The translations under genes were made by a program, and so were the position numbers. This document shows, piece after piece, positions 25,445 to 33,791 of a DNA stretch of 54,943 bases. The DNA comes from an uncultured Megasphaera sp. Lineage in GTDB: Bacteria; Bacillota; Negativicutes; Veillonellales; Megasphaeraceae. The stretch spans positions 1-54,943 of the forward strand of contig CAKPVJ010000013.1 in assembly GCA_934193515.1 (NCBI GenBank), read 5' to 3'. Each line of letters begins with the position of its first letter. The stretch's first letter is position 1. The notes below the pieces were generated by a model. The model did not search any database. It saw nothing but the letters and a program-made list of their open reading frames with translations, and was not told the origin of the DNA.

Positions 25445-26131
25445 TTGGGATTTTTTAGTGGAATAGCAGACATCCTGACGCAGATTATGACGACCTTCAT
25501 GGATTACTGTTATGCATTCACACAAAGCATCGGATATCCTAGCTACGGCTTGGCTATCATTATGCTGACGCTGATTATTAAGTTGGTATTATCGCCGCTT
25601 ACGGCTAAGCAGATTCGTTCGATGGAAGGCATGCAGACCCTGCAGCCTAAAATCAAAGCACTGCAGCAGAAATATAAGGGCAATCAGAAAAAAATGCAGG
25701 AAGAAATGGCTAAGCTCTACAAAGAAACAGGAGTCAATCCATTATCCGGATGTTTGCCAATTCTCATTCAAATGCCGTTCCTGATTTCCATTTTCTGGGC
25801 ATTGCGGGAATATCCTTATGACCCTAATTTTGCACAATTCTTGTGGCTGCCAAGCTTGGGTCAGGCAGACCCGACATACATTATGCCGGTATTGTCTGCT
25901 ATTTCTACATTTGGCATTCAAAAGCAGATGAGCGGTGCTCAGGTAGCAGCTTCTGATGCACAAGCCAAACAGCAGAAAATCATGCAGATTATTATGCCGC
26001 TGTTCATTGGCTGGATTAGTTTAAGCTTCCCAAGCGGTTTGGTTATTTATTGGGTTATTTCAAACGTTTTCCAGTGGGTACAGCAGGTTATCATGTTTCA
26101 TGGTAAAAAGAAGAGAGGAGCACAGGCATGA
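25445..26131 (+). CDS. yidC: Membrane protein insertase YidC/OxaI family
   Basis: The 228-residue insertase has five hydrophobic segments, the charged loop QIRSMEGMQTLQPKIKALQQKYKGNQKKMQEEMAKLYKE (residues about 58-95) and the GCLPILIQMPFLISIFWALRE helix. It is the short Gram-positive type without a large periplasmic domain. The start is taken as TTG at 25445, nine bases after AGGAG; a TTG at 25436 touches that site and is less likely. It overlaps jag by four bases (ATGA). Confidence 0.95.
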   Translation: MGFFSGIADILTQIMTTFMDYCYAFTQSIGYPSYGLAIIMLTLIIKLVLSPLTAKQIRSMEGMQTLQPKIKALQQKYKGNQKKMQEEMAKLYKETGVNPLSGCLPILIQMPFLISIFWALREYPYDPNFAQFLWLPSLGQADPTYIMPVLSAISTFGIQKQMSGAQVAASDAQAKQQKIMQIIMPLFIGWISLSFPSGLVIYWVISNVFQWVQQVIMFHGKKKRGAQA

Positions 26132-26919
26132 GCAGCATTGAAGTAACCGGTAAGACGATTGAAGATGCCGTTCGTTCCGGCTTGGTTCGTCTCGGAAAAA
26201 TCAAAGAAGAAGTAGACATTGAAGTATTGGCAGAACCGAAAAGCGGTTTTTTGGGTTTTGGAAGCAAGCCGGCTGTTGTTCGTCTTACTGAAAAAACGAA
26301 ATCTGGTAACACGGCTTCTGCCATACCCGAACATATAGAAGAAACAAAACCGGCAGCAGCACAAGCTGAAGAAACACCTGCTGCAGCTGATACAACCGTA
26401 TCCGGTACAGAAGATTTGCCGGAAGCGCCGCAAGCAGAAAAAGCTGCTGCAGAAGAAACATTTACAGCAGAAGATGCGGCAGCTAAAGCGAAAGACTTTC
26501 TGATGGAAGTCCTGCAGAATATGGGGATTGATGTCATGATTGAAAAGATGATTAAAGCGGATAAAATTATCCTTCATCTTCATGGCAAGAACCTGGGCAT
26601 TCTTATTGGAAAACATGGTCAGACATTGGATGCACTCCAATATTTAACCAACCTTACGACGAACCAGGGACAGGAAAATCGTCATTTTATTATGCTGGAC
26701 GTAGAAAATTACCGTCACCGTCGGGAAGAAACTTTGAAGCAGTTAGCAGAACGATTGGCTGGCCGAGTTAAGCGAAGCGGCGAAAAAGTCGTTTTGGAAC
26801 CGATGAATGGGTATGAACGCAAAGTCATTCATGTGGCATTGCAGAACGAAGAACATGTTCGTACGGAAAGTGAAGGACAAGATCCGTACCGTCATGTCGT
26901 CATTTACTATCAGGAATAA
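26128..26919 (+). CDS. jag: Jag/KhpB RNA-binding protein
   Basis: The 263-residue protein has an N-terminal Jag domain (SSIEVTGKTIEDAVRSGLVRLG, with the FLGFGSKPA motif near residue 48), an Ala/Glu/Thr-rich linker (about 60-120), a KH domain (ILIGKHGQTLDALQYLTNL near 160) and an R3H domain (RHFIMLDVENYRHRREETL to EPMNGYERKVIHVALQ). It binds RNA and affects division in Gram-positives. It is translationally coupled to yidC. Confidence 0.95.
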   Translation: MSSIEVTGKTIEDAVRSGLVRLGKIKEEVDIEVLAEPKSGFLGFGSKPAVVRLTEKTKSGNTASAIPEHIEETKPAAAQAEETPAAADTTVSGTEDLPEAPQAEKAAAEETFTAEDAAAKAKDFLMEVLQNMGIDVMIEKMIKADKIILHLHGKNLGILIGKHGQTLDALQYLTNLTTNQGQENRHFIMLDVENYRHRREETLKQLAERLAGRVKRSGEKVVLEPMNGYERKVIHVALQNEEHVRTESEGQDPYRHVVIYYQE

Positions 26920-26975
26920 AAAAGATATCAAGCAGTGATTAGTCATAAAGAGCAGATTATTCACTGGTGAAAACG

Positions 26976-27007
26976 AAAAAAAACCGGTGCGCTGCACCGG
27001 TTTTTTT
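26976..27007 (+). terminator. Strong terminator between jag and mnmE
   Basis: ACCGGTGC (26983-26990) and GCACCGGT (26994-27001) form a stem flanked by A7 and T7, so it should end the rpmH-jag transcript. mnmE begins only 14 bases later, so read-through or a promoter within jag must drive it. Confidence 0.92.
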
Positions 27008-27020
27008 GAAAGGAGAATGG

Positions 27021-28403
27021 ATGGTGTACGATACAATAGATACGATTGCAGCCATTGCTACGCCCTTGGGGGAAAGCGGTATTGGCATTATTCGTATCAG
27101 CGGTTCTCAGGCTTATGCTGTAGGAGATGCTATTTTTCGCAGTACGTCTTCTACCCCATTAGCCAAACGGCGGGACCGTTCGATTCAATATGGTACGATT
27201 GTCGATGAACAAAACAAACCGGTAGATGAAGTCATCTTACTCATTATGAAAGGCCCCCATTCCTATACAGCAGAAGATGTATTGGAAATTCAATGCCATG
27301 GCGGTCGGCAGTCATTGGAAGAAATTATGGGCCTTGTCCTTCGCCACGGTGCCCGGCTTGCCAATCCCGGCGAATTTACGCAGCGTGCGTTTGTTAATGG
27401 CCGTATCGATTTAGCCCAGGCAGAAGCGGTTATGGACGTGATTCAGGCCAAGAGTGCCCAAGGGCTTACCAGCGCGGTCAATCAGCTGGAAGGACGGCTG
27501 TCTCACGTAGTTTCAGAAATGCGGCACCATTTGACGGATTTTATTACACGGCTGGAAGTTACTGTAGACTATCCGGAAGAAGATTTGGAAGAAATCGAGG
27601 TGCCCGATATTGCCGGGGCAATCAAAGAAATAGAACAGCGGCTTGATGATATGCTGGCTGCATCTAAAAGCGGCCGGATGATACGGGATGGCGTCATGAC
27701 GGCGATTACAGGTACGCCTAATGCCGGGAAATCCAGTCTGCTTAACAGACTGCTGCAGGAAGAACGAGCGATTGTCACCGATGTGCCGGGGACGACGCGG
27801 GATGTTATTGAAGAATGGATTACGCTGAAAGGCGTCCCTATCTGCCTGGTAGATACGGCAGGTATTCGCAGTACCCAGGATACAGTGGAACAAATCGGCG
27901 TACGGCGTGCTAAAGAATACATGGATAAAGCAGATATTATTTTGATTGTGATTGACCAGTCCCGTCCCCTCACGCAGGAAGACACGCAAATCTTAGCAGA
28001 TGCGCAGGGAAAAAATGCTGTTGTCGTGTTGAACAAGGAAGACCTGCAGCCTGCGTTTGCGGCTGCATCTATGAAACAGTACGGCTTTCCCATTCTTTCC
28101 ATTTCTGCTGATACGGGAGCTGGAATGGATGCTTTGAAGGATATGCTGCTGTCCCTGGCCCTGCAGGAAGGAACGACAACCGAACAAAGTACACTGCTTA
28201 CCAATACCCGCCATATTGAATTAGTACGGCAGAGCCGTGCTGCCCTGCAGCGGGCCTTGGCAACCATTGAAAACGGCATGCCTGTTGATTGTGCTATTGT
28301 AGATATTCGGGAAGCCTGGGATTTGTTGGGTTCCATTACAGGCGATACCGTACATGACGATATAGTAGAAGAAATATTTAGCAGATTTTGCTTAGGAAAA
28401 TAG
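27021..28403 (+). CDS. mnmE: tRNA modification GTPase MnmE
   Basis: MnmE works with MnmG on wobble uridine 34 (cmnm5U). The 460-residue protein has an N-terminal folate-binding domain (TIAAIATPLGESGIGIIRISG), a helical domain, an inserted G domain (GTPNAGKSSLLNRLL near residue 230, DVPGTTRD, DTAGIR, NKED) and the C-terminal FCLGK motif with the catalytic cysteine. The ATG at 27021 follows AAAGGAG; a longer in-frame reading would begin inside the terminator stem. Confidence 0.97.
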   Translation: MVYDTIDTIAAIATPLGESGIGIIRISGSQAYAVGDAIFRSTSSTPLAKRRDRSIQYGTIVDEQNKPVDEVILLIMKGPHSYTAEDVLEIQCHGGRQSLEEIMGLVLRHGARLANPGEFTQRAFVNGRIDLAQAEAVMDVIQAKSAQGLTSAVNQLEGRLSHVVSEMRHHLTDFITRLEVTVDYPEEDLEEIEVPDIAGAIKEIEQRLDDMLAASKSGRMIRDGVMTAITGTPNAGKSSLLNRLLQEERAIVTDVPGTTRDVIEEWITLKGVPICLVDTAGIRSTQDTVEQIGVRRAKEYMDKADIILIVIDQSRPLTQEDTQILADAQGKNAVVVLNKEDLQPAFAAASMKQYGFPILSISADTGAGMDALKDMLLSLALQEGTTTEQSTLLTNTRHIELVRQSRAALQRALATIENGMPVDCAIVDIREAWDLLGSITGDTVHDDIVEEIFSRFCLGK

Positions 28404-28415
28404 AGAGGTAGCAAG

Positions 28416-30305
28416 ATGTTTGTAGTCGATACATATGATGTTATTGTCATTGGTGCCGGCCATGCCGGCTGCGAAGCTGCTTTGGCAAGCGCTCGTTTAG
28501 GAGCACGTACGTTGATGGCAACACTCAATTTGGATAACATTGCCTTAATGCCGTGCAATCCGGCTGTAGGCGGTCCCGGTAAGAGTCATTTAGTACGGGA
28601 AATTGATGCCTTAGGCGGCGAAATGGGTATTAATACGGATAAAACATGTTTGCAGATGCGCATGCTCAATACCGGCAAGGGACCGGCTGTATATTCCCTG
28701 CGCGCGCAGTCTGATAAAAAGTTGTATCAGCTGACCATGACCAAAACGTTGGAAAATCAAGAAAATTTGGATGTCAAACAACTGATGATTACTGACCTTT
28801 TAGTCGAAGACGGCAAGGTTACCGGCGTTCGCACCGAACTGGGAGAAGTATATTGTGCCAGCTGCGTGGTCTTGGCGACAGGAACCTATTTAAAGGGCAA
28901 AATTATTATTGGCGAATGTGCCTATTCCGGCGGCCCCATTGGGCAGCGTTCTGCTGAAGACTTGTCCGGCTCGCTGATACAGGCAGGGCTCAAATTGATG
29001 CGGTTTAAAACAGGAACACCTGCCCGCGTGGACCGCCGTACGCTGCGGACTCATGAAATGAAAATACAGGAAGGCGATACAGACGGCCATGCTTTTTCGT
29101 TCCTGTCTGAACGGAAAAACCGCAATAAAGAATGCTGCTGGCTTACGTTTACCAACGAAGAAACGCATCGCATTATTCGGGACAACTTGGACAGAGCGCC
29201 GATGTGCAACGGTATGATTCAAGGAATTGGGCCGCGGTACTGCCCGTCTATTGAATCAAAAATCGTGCGCTTTGCCGATAAAAAAAGACATCAGCTTTTC
29301 ATTGAACCAGAAGGCGAAATGACGGAAGAAATGTATGTCCAAGGTATGAGTACGAGCCTGCCTATTGACGTGCAGTATGAGTTTTTGCGGACTATTCCTG
29401 GACTAGAAGACGTGAAAATCATGCGCCCAGGCTATGCCATTGAATACGACTGCCTGGATCCGACCCAGCTCATGCCTTCACTGGAAACAAAAAAAATCAG
29501 CGGCCTTTTCTCTGCCGGACAGGCCAACGGTACGAGCGGTTACGAAGAAGCAGCGGCACAAGGGCTGATTGCCGGCATTAATGCGGCCCGCAAGGTACAA
29601 GGTAAAGAAGCGTTTATCCTTACCCGTTCGGAGGCCTATATTGGGGTGTTAATCGATGATTTGGTCACTAAAGGAACCAATGAACCGTACCGCATGATGA
29701 CCAGCCGTTCTGAATACCGGCTTATTCTGCGGCAGGATAACGCAGATTTGCGGCTGACGCAAAAAGGTTATGATTTGGGCTTAGTGACACAAGAACGATA
29801 TGACCTCTTTGTACAGAAAAAACAAGCCATTGAAGCGGGCTTAGCGGCATTAAAACAACTCTCTGTTACGCCGACAAAGGCCAACCAGGAAAAGCTGCAG
29901 TCTATTGGTACTGCGCCGATTCATACAGGCCTTACAGCATATGATTTGCTGCGCCGTAACGAAGTGACGTATGATAAACTGCGGACCATTTTCCCGTTGG
30001 AACCGTTGGCAGCAGATGTATGTGAAGAAATTGAAATTATGGTCAAATACGAAGGCTATATTGGACGGCAGCTGGAACAAGTAGAAAAAATGAACCGCTT
30101 GGAACAAAAATTGATGCCTGAAGATATCGTATATGCCGATATTGATACCCTTTCCGGCGAAGCACGACAAAAACTCGACCAAATCCGCCCCCGTTCTCTC
30201 GGTCAGGCCAGCCGTATTTCCGGCGTTTCACCGGCAGACATTACGGCGCTTCTCATTGTATTGGAACAACGGCAGCGGGAGGATAAAAAACATGTTTCAG
30301 ACTGA
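28416..30305 (+). CDS. mnmG: tRNA uridine-5-carboxymethylaminomethyl modification enzyme MnmG
   Basis: This 629-residue FAD enzyme is the partner of MnmE. It starts with a dinucleotide-binding motif VIVIGAGHAGCEAALASARLG and has MPCNPAVGGPGKSHLVREIDALGGEMG, TGTYLKGKIIIGE and the RPGYAIEYDCLDP block near residue 335, then the GTSGYEEAAAQGLIAGINAA and PYRMMTSRSEYRLILRQDNAD signatures. It lies 12 bases after mnmE and overlaps rsmG by 14. Confidence 0.98.
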   Translation: MFVVDTYDVIVIGAGHAGCEAALASARLGARTLMATLNLDNIALMPCNPAVGGPGKSHLVREIDALGGEMGINTDKTCLQMRMLNTGKGPAVYSLRAQSDKKLYQLTMTKTLENQENLDVKQLMITDLLVEDGKVTGVRTELGEVYCASCVVLATGTYLKGKIIIGECAYSGGPIGQRSAEDLSGSLIQAGLKLMRFKTGTPARVDRRTLRTHEMKIQEGDTDGHAFSFLSERKNRNKECCWLTFTNEETHRIIRDNLDRAPMCNGMIQGIGPRYCPSIESKIVRFADKKRHQLFIEPEGEMTEEMYVQGMSTSLPIDVQYEFLRTIPGLEDVKIMRPGYAIEYDCLDPTQLMPSLETKKISGLFSAGQANGTSGYEEAAAQGLIAGINAARKVQGKEAFILTRSEAYIGVLIDDLVTKGTNEPYRMMTSRSEYRLILRQDNADLRLTQKGYDLGLVTQERYDLFVQKKQAIEAGLAALKQLSVTPTKANQEKLQSIGTAPIHTGLTAYDLLRRNEVTYDKLRTIFPLEPLAADVCEEIEIMVKYEGYIGRQLEQVEKMNRLEQKLMPEDIVYADIDTLSGEARQKLDQIRPRSLGQASRISGVSPADITALLIVLEQRQREDKKHVSD

Positions 30306-31002
30306 GCTTATCAAAGCCATGAACGCGATGGAACGGCCGCTGACAGAAAAACAGGTACAACAATTCTGCCTGTTTCAGGATATGCTGCTGGAAACGAATA
30401 AAGTAATGAACTTGACGGCTATTACAGAACCGGCAGACGTTGCCGTCAAACATATGGCAGACAGCCTGTCCTGTTATGATGAAGCGTATTTTGCATCGCA
30501 TGCCCGTGTTTTGGACTTGGGGACCGGTGCAGGCTTTCCCGGTCTTCCCCTGCTTATATATCGTCCGGATTTGCAGATGACTTTTTTTGATTCCCTGCAA
30601 AAACGACTGCGGTTTATTCAAGAAGTTCTCCAGCAGACAGGACTGCAGGCAAAATGCCTGCATGGCCGGGCAGAAGAAATGGCGCATCAAGCGGCTTATC
30701 GAGAACAGTTTGACATCGTGACGAGCCGGGCTGTCGCGCGTCTGCAGATTTTGGCAGAATGGGCCCTTCCCTACGTCCAGCAAGGCGGCTTTTTTATTTC
30801 TTTAAAAGGGGCTCAATATGAAGACGAAATTAAAGAAAGTAAGCAGGCCTTGCAGATTTTGGGAGGTATTATAGAAGAAGTCCGTCCTATCGTGCTGCCG
30901 GGCCTTACGGATAAGCGCGCTGTCATTTATATACGAAAAATAAAGGCAAGCCCGAAAAAATATCCCCGCAAACCTAAGATGGCGGCTAAAAATCCCTTAT
31001 AA
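30292..31002 (+). CDS. rsmG: 16S rRNA (guanine527-N7)-methyltransferase RsmG
   Basis: The 236-residue methyltransferase modifies G527 of 16S rRNA using SAM. The SAM site VLDLGTGAGFPGLPLLI lies near residue 70 and the TSRAVARLQILAEWALPYV motif near 145. The start at 30292 follows CGGGAGG inside the end of mnmG. The C-terminal 25 residues are Lys/Pro-rich, beyond the fold. In many Firmicutes noc, soj and spo0J follow here; they do not in this window. Confidence 0.96.
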   Translation: MFQTELIKAMNAMERPLTEKQVQQFCLFQDMLLETNKVMNLTAITEPADVAVKHMADSLSCYDEAYFASHARVLDLGTGAGFPGLPLLIYRPDLQMTFFDSLQKRLRFIQEVLQQTGLQAKCLHGRAEEMAHQAAYREQFDIVTSRAVARLQILAEWALPYVQQGGFFISLKGAQYEDEIKESKQALQILGGIIEEVRPIVLPGLTDKRAVIYIRKIKASPKKYPRKPKMAAKNPL

Positions 31003-31032
31003 ATTACTACGATGAAGGAAAGTGAATAGATA

Positions 31033-32013
31033 ATGGTTTTACGAAAAATGATTTTGACAATGACTGTCTGCCTGGCGATGTCGGTCAGTGTTTTTGCGGA
31101 AACAGCAGAACAGCCGTCTGTAGATGCGCAAATGGCATATGTTATGGATGCAGATACCGGCAATGAATTATATGCCAAAAATCCGGATCAACAGTCCTAT
31201 CCCGGCAGTACGACTAAAGTTATGACCTGTATTTTGGGAATTGAAATGGGCAAAGCCCAAGGTATATTGGATCAGCCTATCCGCATTACGCAGGATTCTT
31301 TGAATTTGGAAAGCGATGCGTCCGTTCTTGGTTTATATCCAGGCGATCAGGTTACCCTTCGTAATGCCATGACCGGCATGATGACGGTATCCGGCTGTGA
31401 TGCGGCTGTTGACGTTGCAGAAACAGTAGCACCGACGGAAGCGGATTTTGTCTATCAAATGAACGCCAAGGCTGCTGCGCTTGGCTGTACGAATACGCAT
31501 TTTGTCAATCCGCATGGCCTGCCGGACAGCGCACATTATTCGACAGTTCGCGATATGGCTAAAATTGCTGCATATGGCATGACAATGCCCGAATTTCGCG
31601 AGGCTGTCAGCCATAGTGAGTACGATATGCCGTATATAAACGGCGGCACAAAACACTGCACGACAACCAATTATTTCTTGACGAGCGGCTTCCCTGGCGC
31701 CAATGGCATCAAGACTGGGACGACCAATGCAGGCGGTCCCTGTTTGATTGCGTCCGCAACGCAGGACGGCAGAACGGTCATTGCCGTAATCTTCAATTCT
31801 GATGACCGGTTTGGCGACGCGCAGAAATTAATGAAATACGGCTTTTCTTCCTTGCAGCCGTTGGAAAACGTATATGTCATGCGTACCGCGCCGGCAGGAC
31901 AGACGCTGACGGAAGCTGCTGAAATGAAGAAAAAAGCGGCTGCATTGGCAGTGCAGCAAAAATACGGCACAGACGATGATACCGTGCCGGCTAAAATTGC
32001 AAAATCGGCTTAG
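31033..32013 (+). CDS. D-alanyl-D-alanine carboxypeptidase (peptidase S11, PBP5/DacF-like) with SGC motif
   Basis: The 326-residue exported protein has a signal peptide (ending near SVFA, about residue 22) and trims D-Ala from peptidoglycan pentapeptides. Catalytic motifs are PGSTTKVMT (Ser-x-x-Lys near residue 58) and GIKTGTTNAGG (KTG near 217). The second box reads SGCDAAVD where SxN is usual, so asparagine is replaced by cysteine. No C-terminal membrane anchor is evident, unlike PBP5; the tail is Ala/Lys-rich. It is probably co-directional with rsmG but separately controlled. Confidence 0.92.
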   Translation: MVLRKMILTMTVCLAMSVSVFAETAEQPSVDAQMAYVMDADTGNELYAKNPDQQSYPGSTTKVMTCILGIEMGKAQGILDQPIRITQDSLNLESDASVLGLYPGDQVTLRNAMTGMMTVSGCDAAVDVAETVAPTEADFVYQMNAKAAALGCTNTHFVNPHGLPDSAHYSTVRDMAKIAAYGMTMPEFREAVSHSEYDMPYINGGTKHCTTTNYFLTSGFPGANGIKTGTTNAGGPCLIASATQDGRTVIAVIFNSDDRFGDAQKLMKYGFSSLQPLENVYVMRTAPAGQTLTEAAEMKKKAAALAVQQKYGTDDDTVPAKIAKSA

Positions 32014-32015
32014 GA

Positions 32016-32044
32016 TTGACAAAAAGCTGCATAATGCATATAAT
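32016..32044 (+). promoter_or_regulatory. Consensus promoter of the ZTP-riboswitch transcript
   Basis: TTGACA (32016-32021) and TATAAT (32039-32044) are perfect and 17 bases apart, starting three bases after the carboxypeptidase stop codon. Confidence 0.93.
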
Positions 32045-32063
32045 AAGACCTACAACGACATAG

Positions 32064-32176
32064 CTGTGCAGGACTGACGGATAATGTGGAATAACCACGT
32101 GGACTGAACAGCATATCACGCCGACCGTCTGGGCAGAATACCATATTCTTTGACCAGTCGGTTGGCGTTTTTTTTT
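32064..32176 (+). promoter_or_regulatory. ZTP (ZMP, pfl-motif) riboswitch with terminator
   Basis: The aptamer shows GGACTGACGG, ATGTGGAATAACCACGTGG (hairpin with conserved GGAAT loop) and, after a linker, the invariant 3' segment GCCGACCGTCTGGGCA (32120-32135). The expression platform is clear: CGCCGACCGTCTGG (32119-32132) can pair with CCAGTCGGTTGGCG (32154-32167), followed by T9, making a terminator that excludes the ligand-bound fold. ZTP/ZMP accumulate when 10-formyl-tetrahydrofolate is short, so the downstream transporter should be switched on then. Confidence 0.95.
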
Positions 32177-32209
32177 ATAGCGGCTGGTCTGCAAAAGGAG
32201 AGACTGGAC

Positions 32210-33490
32210 ATGAAAAGAAACCGTTGGTGTATTGCATTGGCTGCTATGGGCATTCATATTTGTATTGGCAGTGTGTATGCATGGAGTGTTTTAACCAAGC
32301 CGATTATGGAAACGATGGGATTTACGCTGAAAGAAACGACTTGGGCGTTTTCACTGGCTATTTTGTTTTTGGGCTTATCTGCAGGCTGTTTGGGCAGCGT
32401 AGTTCAAAAAATAGGCCCGAAGAAATCAGGTCTTCTGGCAGCCTGTTTTTTTGGCTGCGGCATGCTTGGCACGGCGCTGGCCTTTTATGTACGCAGCTTG
32501 CCCCTGCTCTACTTGTTTTATGGCGTAATTGGCGGTATTGGCTTGGGAACCGGATATATTACCCCCGTTTCTACCTTGGTTAAATGGTTTCCGGATAATC
32601 GCGGCTTTGCGACCGGATTGGCGATTATGGGATTTGGATTTGCCAGTATGATTGCCGGCCCCATTATGCAGCTGTTGGTGCAGCACGTTGGATTAGTAGA
32701 TAACTTTCTTATTCTCGGTATCCTCTATATGAGCATTATGGCAGCTTCGTCCTTCTATCTGGCACCGCCTAAAGCTGATGAAATACCGCAGCAAGATAGA
32801 AGTTTAAAAAGACAAGCAGATACGGCACAGCCTGTATACGCCGCTGCGATGCCGCAGTTTTCTTTAGCGCAGGCTATGAAGCAATGGCAGTTTTACACTA
32901 TCTGGTGGCTCTTTTTTGTCAATATTACATGCGGCATTGCCCTGCTGGCTGTTGCTTCCCCCATGGCGCAGGAAATCGTGCATATGTCGCCTATGGCAGC
33001 CGCTTCCATGGTCGGACTGATTGGCTTCGTCAATGGTGCCGGACGAATTGCCTGGGCAACGGTATCTGATTATATTGGCCGAGCCAATACGTATCTTTTG
33101 TTTTTTGCTATTGAAATTTTAGCATTTTTCAAACTTTCTTCTGAAACCAATGCCATAAGCTTTCAAATTATCGTATTACTCATCATTACCTGCTACGGCG
33201 GCGGTTTTTCCTGCATGCCGGCATACTTGAGTGATTTGTTTGGCATAAAAGCACTGAGTGCTATTCACGGCAGAGTACTGACTGCCTGGGGAGCCGCCGG
33301 TGTAGCCGGTCCCCTGCTGCTGTCTTGGATAAAGGAAACAACAAACAGTTACACGATTACCTTACAGTTTTTCGCTGTCTGCTTTGTATCTTCGCTGCTG
33401 ATTATGATAGTATTGAAATATAAAACACGTCATGGTATCGCAACGGCACATGACCATACATGGACTGTTAAAAAAATACATACGAACTAG
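32210..33490 (+). CDS. MFS transporter, OFA (oxalate/formate antiporter-like) family
   Basis: The 426-residue protein has 12 predicted helices and the OFA N-terminus (RWCIALAAMGIHICIGSVYAWSVLTKP), with SAGCLGSVVQKIGPKKSG near residue 65, GGIGLGTGYITPVSTLVKWFPDNRGFATGLAIMGFGFAS near 110-150, and NGAGRIAWATVSDYIGR near 270. The ATG at 32210 follows AAAGGAG. OFA members exchange oxalate and formate or carry other small acids. The ZTP riboswitch links this copy to formyl-folate status, so formate is a plausible cargo (inference). Confidence 0.9.
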   Translation: MKRNRWCIALAAMGIHICIGSVYAWSVLTKPIMETMGFTLKETTWAFSLAILFLGLSAGCLGSVVQKIGPKKSGLLAACFFGCGMLGTALAFYVRSLPLLYLFYGVIGGIGLGTGYITPVSTLVKWFPDNRGFATGLAIMGFGFASMIAGPIMQLLVQHVGLVDNFLILGILYMSIMAASSFYLAPPKADEIPQQDRSLKRQADTAQPVYAAAMPQFSLAQAMKQWQFYTIWWLFFVNITCGIALLAVASPMAQEIVHMSPMAAASMVGLIGFVNGAGRIAWATVSDYIGRANTYLLFFAIEILAFFKLSSETNAISFQIIVLLIITCYGGGFSCMPAYLSDLFGIKALSAIHGRVLTAWGAAGVAGPLLLSWIKETTNSYTITLQFFAVCFVSSLLIMIVLKYKTRHGIATAHDHTWTVKKIHTN

Positions 33491-33498
33491 TATATAGT

Positions 33499-33591
33499 AA
33501 AAGAGACTGCTTACGAAACTGAACTACCTCCTATTGTTAGACCTAAAATCTAACGATGGGAAGGCCGTTCAGAAACGGCAGTCTCTTTTTA
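33499..33591. terminator. Long nested hairpin, bidirectional terminator-like element
   Basis: Ninety-three bases fold almost completely: AAAAGAGACTGC/GCAGTCTCTTTT outside, then CG/CG, a symmetric AAA/AAA loop, CTGAAC/GTTCAG, CCT/AGG, AT/AT and GTTAGA/TCTAAC closing a 7-base loop. A- and T-rich edges suit termination in both directions, between the OFA gene and the convergent AbgT-family gene. It could also be a small palindromic mobile element. In the remaining gap to 33791 I see only a short ACAAAATG/CATTTTGT hairpin at 33654-33682. Confidence 0.7.
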
Positions 33592-33791
33592 GTTTAAGCA
33601 ACAATGCGATTTTTGAGTTTGGTACTGCAACCTATTTTTTATGCAGGAGCATAACAAAATGAGAATTTTTAGCCCATTTTGTCACACCCTATTACGATTC
33701 ATTTTCTTCAAACTTCAAACAAAACACTAAAAACTTTTAAAGAAAGAACAGTATGCATAATGGCAAAAATGGTATGTTACAGCTACTGGTT

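Noticed and set aside
27569..28558. 329-codon antisense frame over mnmE
   Set aside because: mnmE is unmistakable; the antisense frame lacks any recognisable domain or start signal.
32096..32102. CCACGTGG-like core near 32100 considered as another parS
   Set aside because: The flanks do not match parS; it is the conserved hairpin of the ZTP aptamer.
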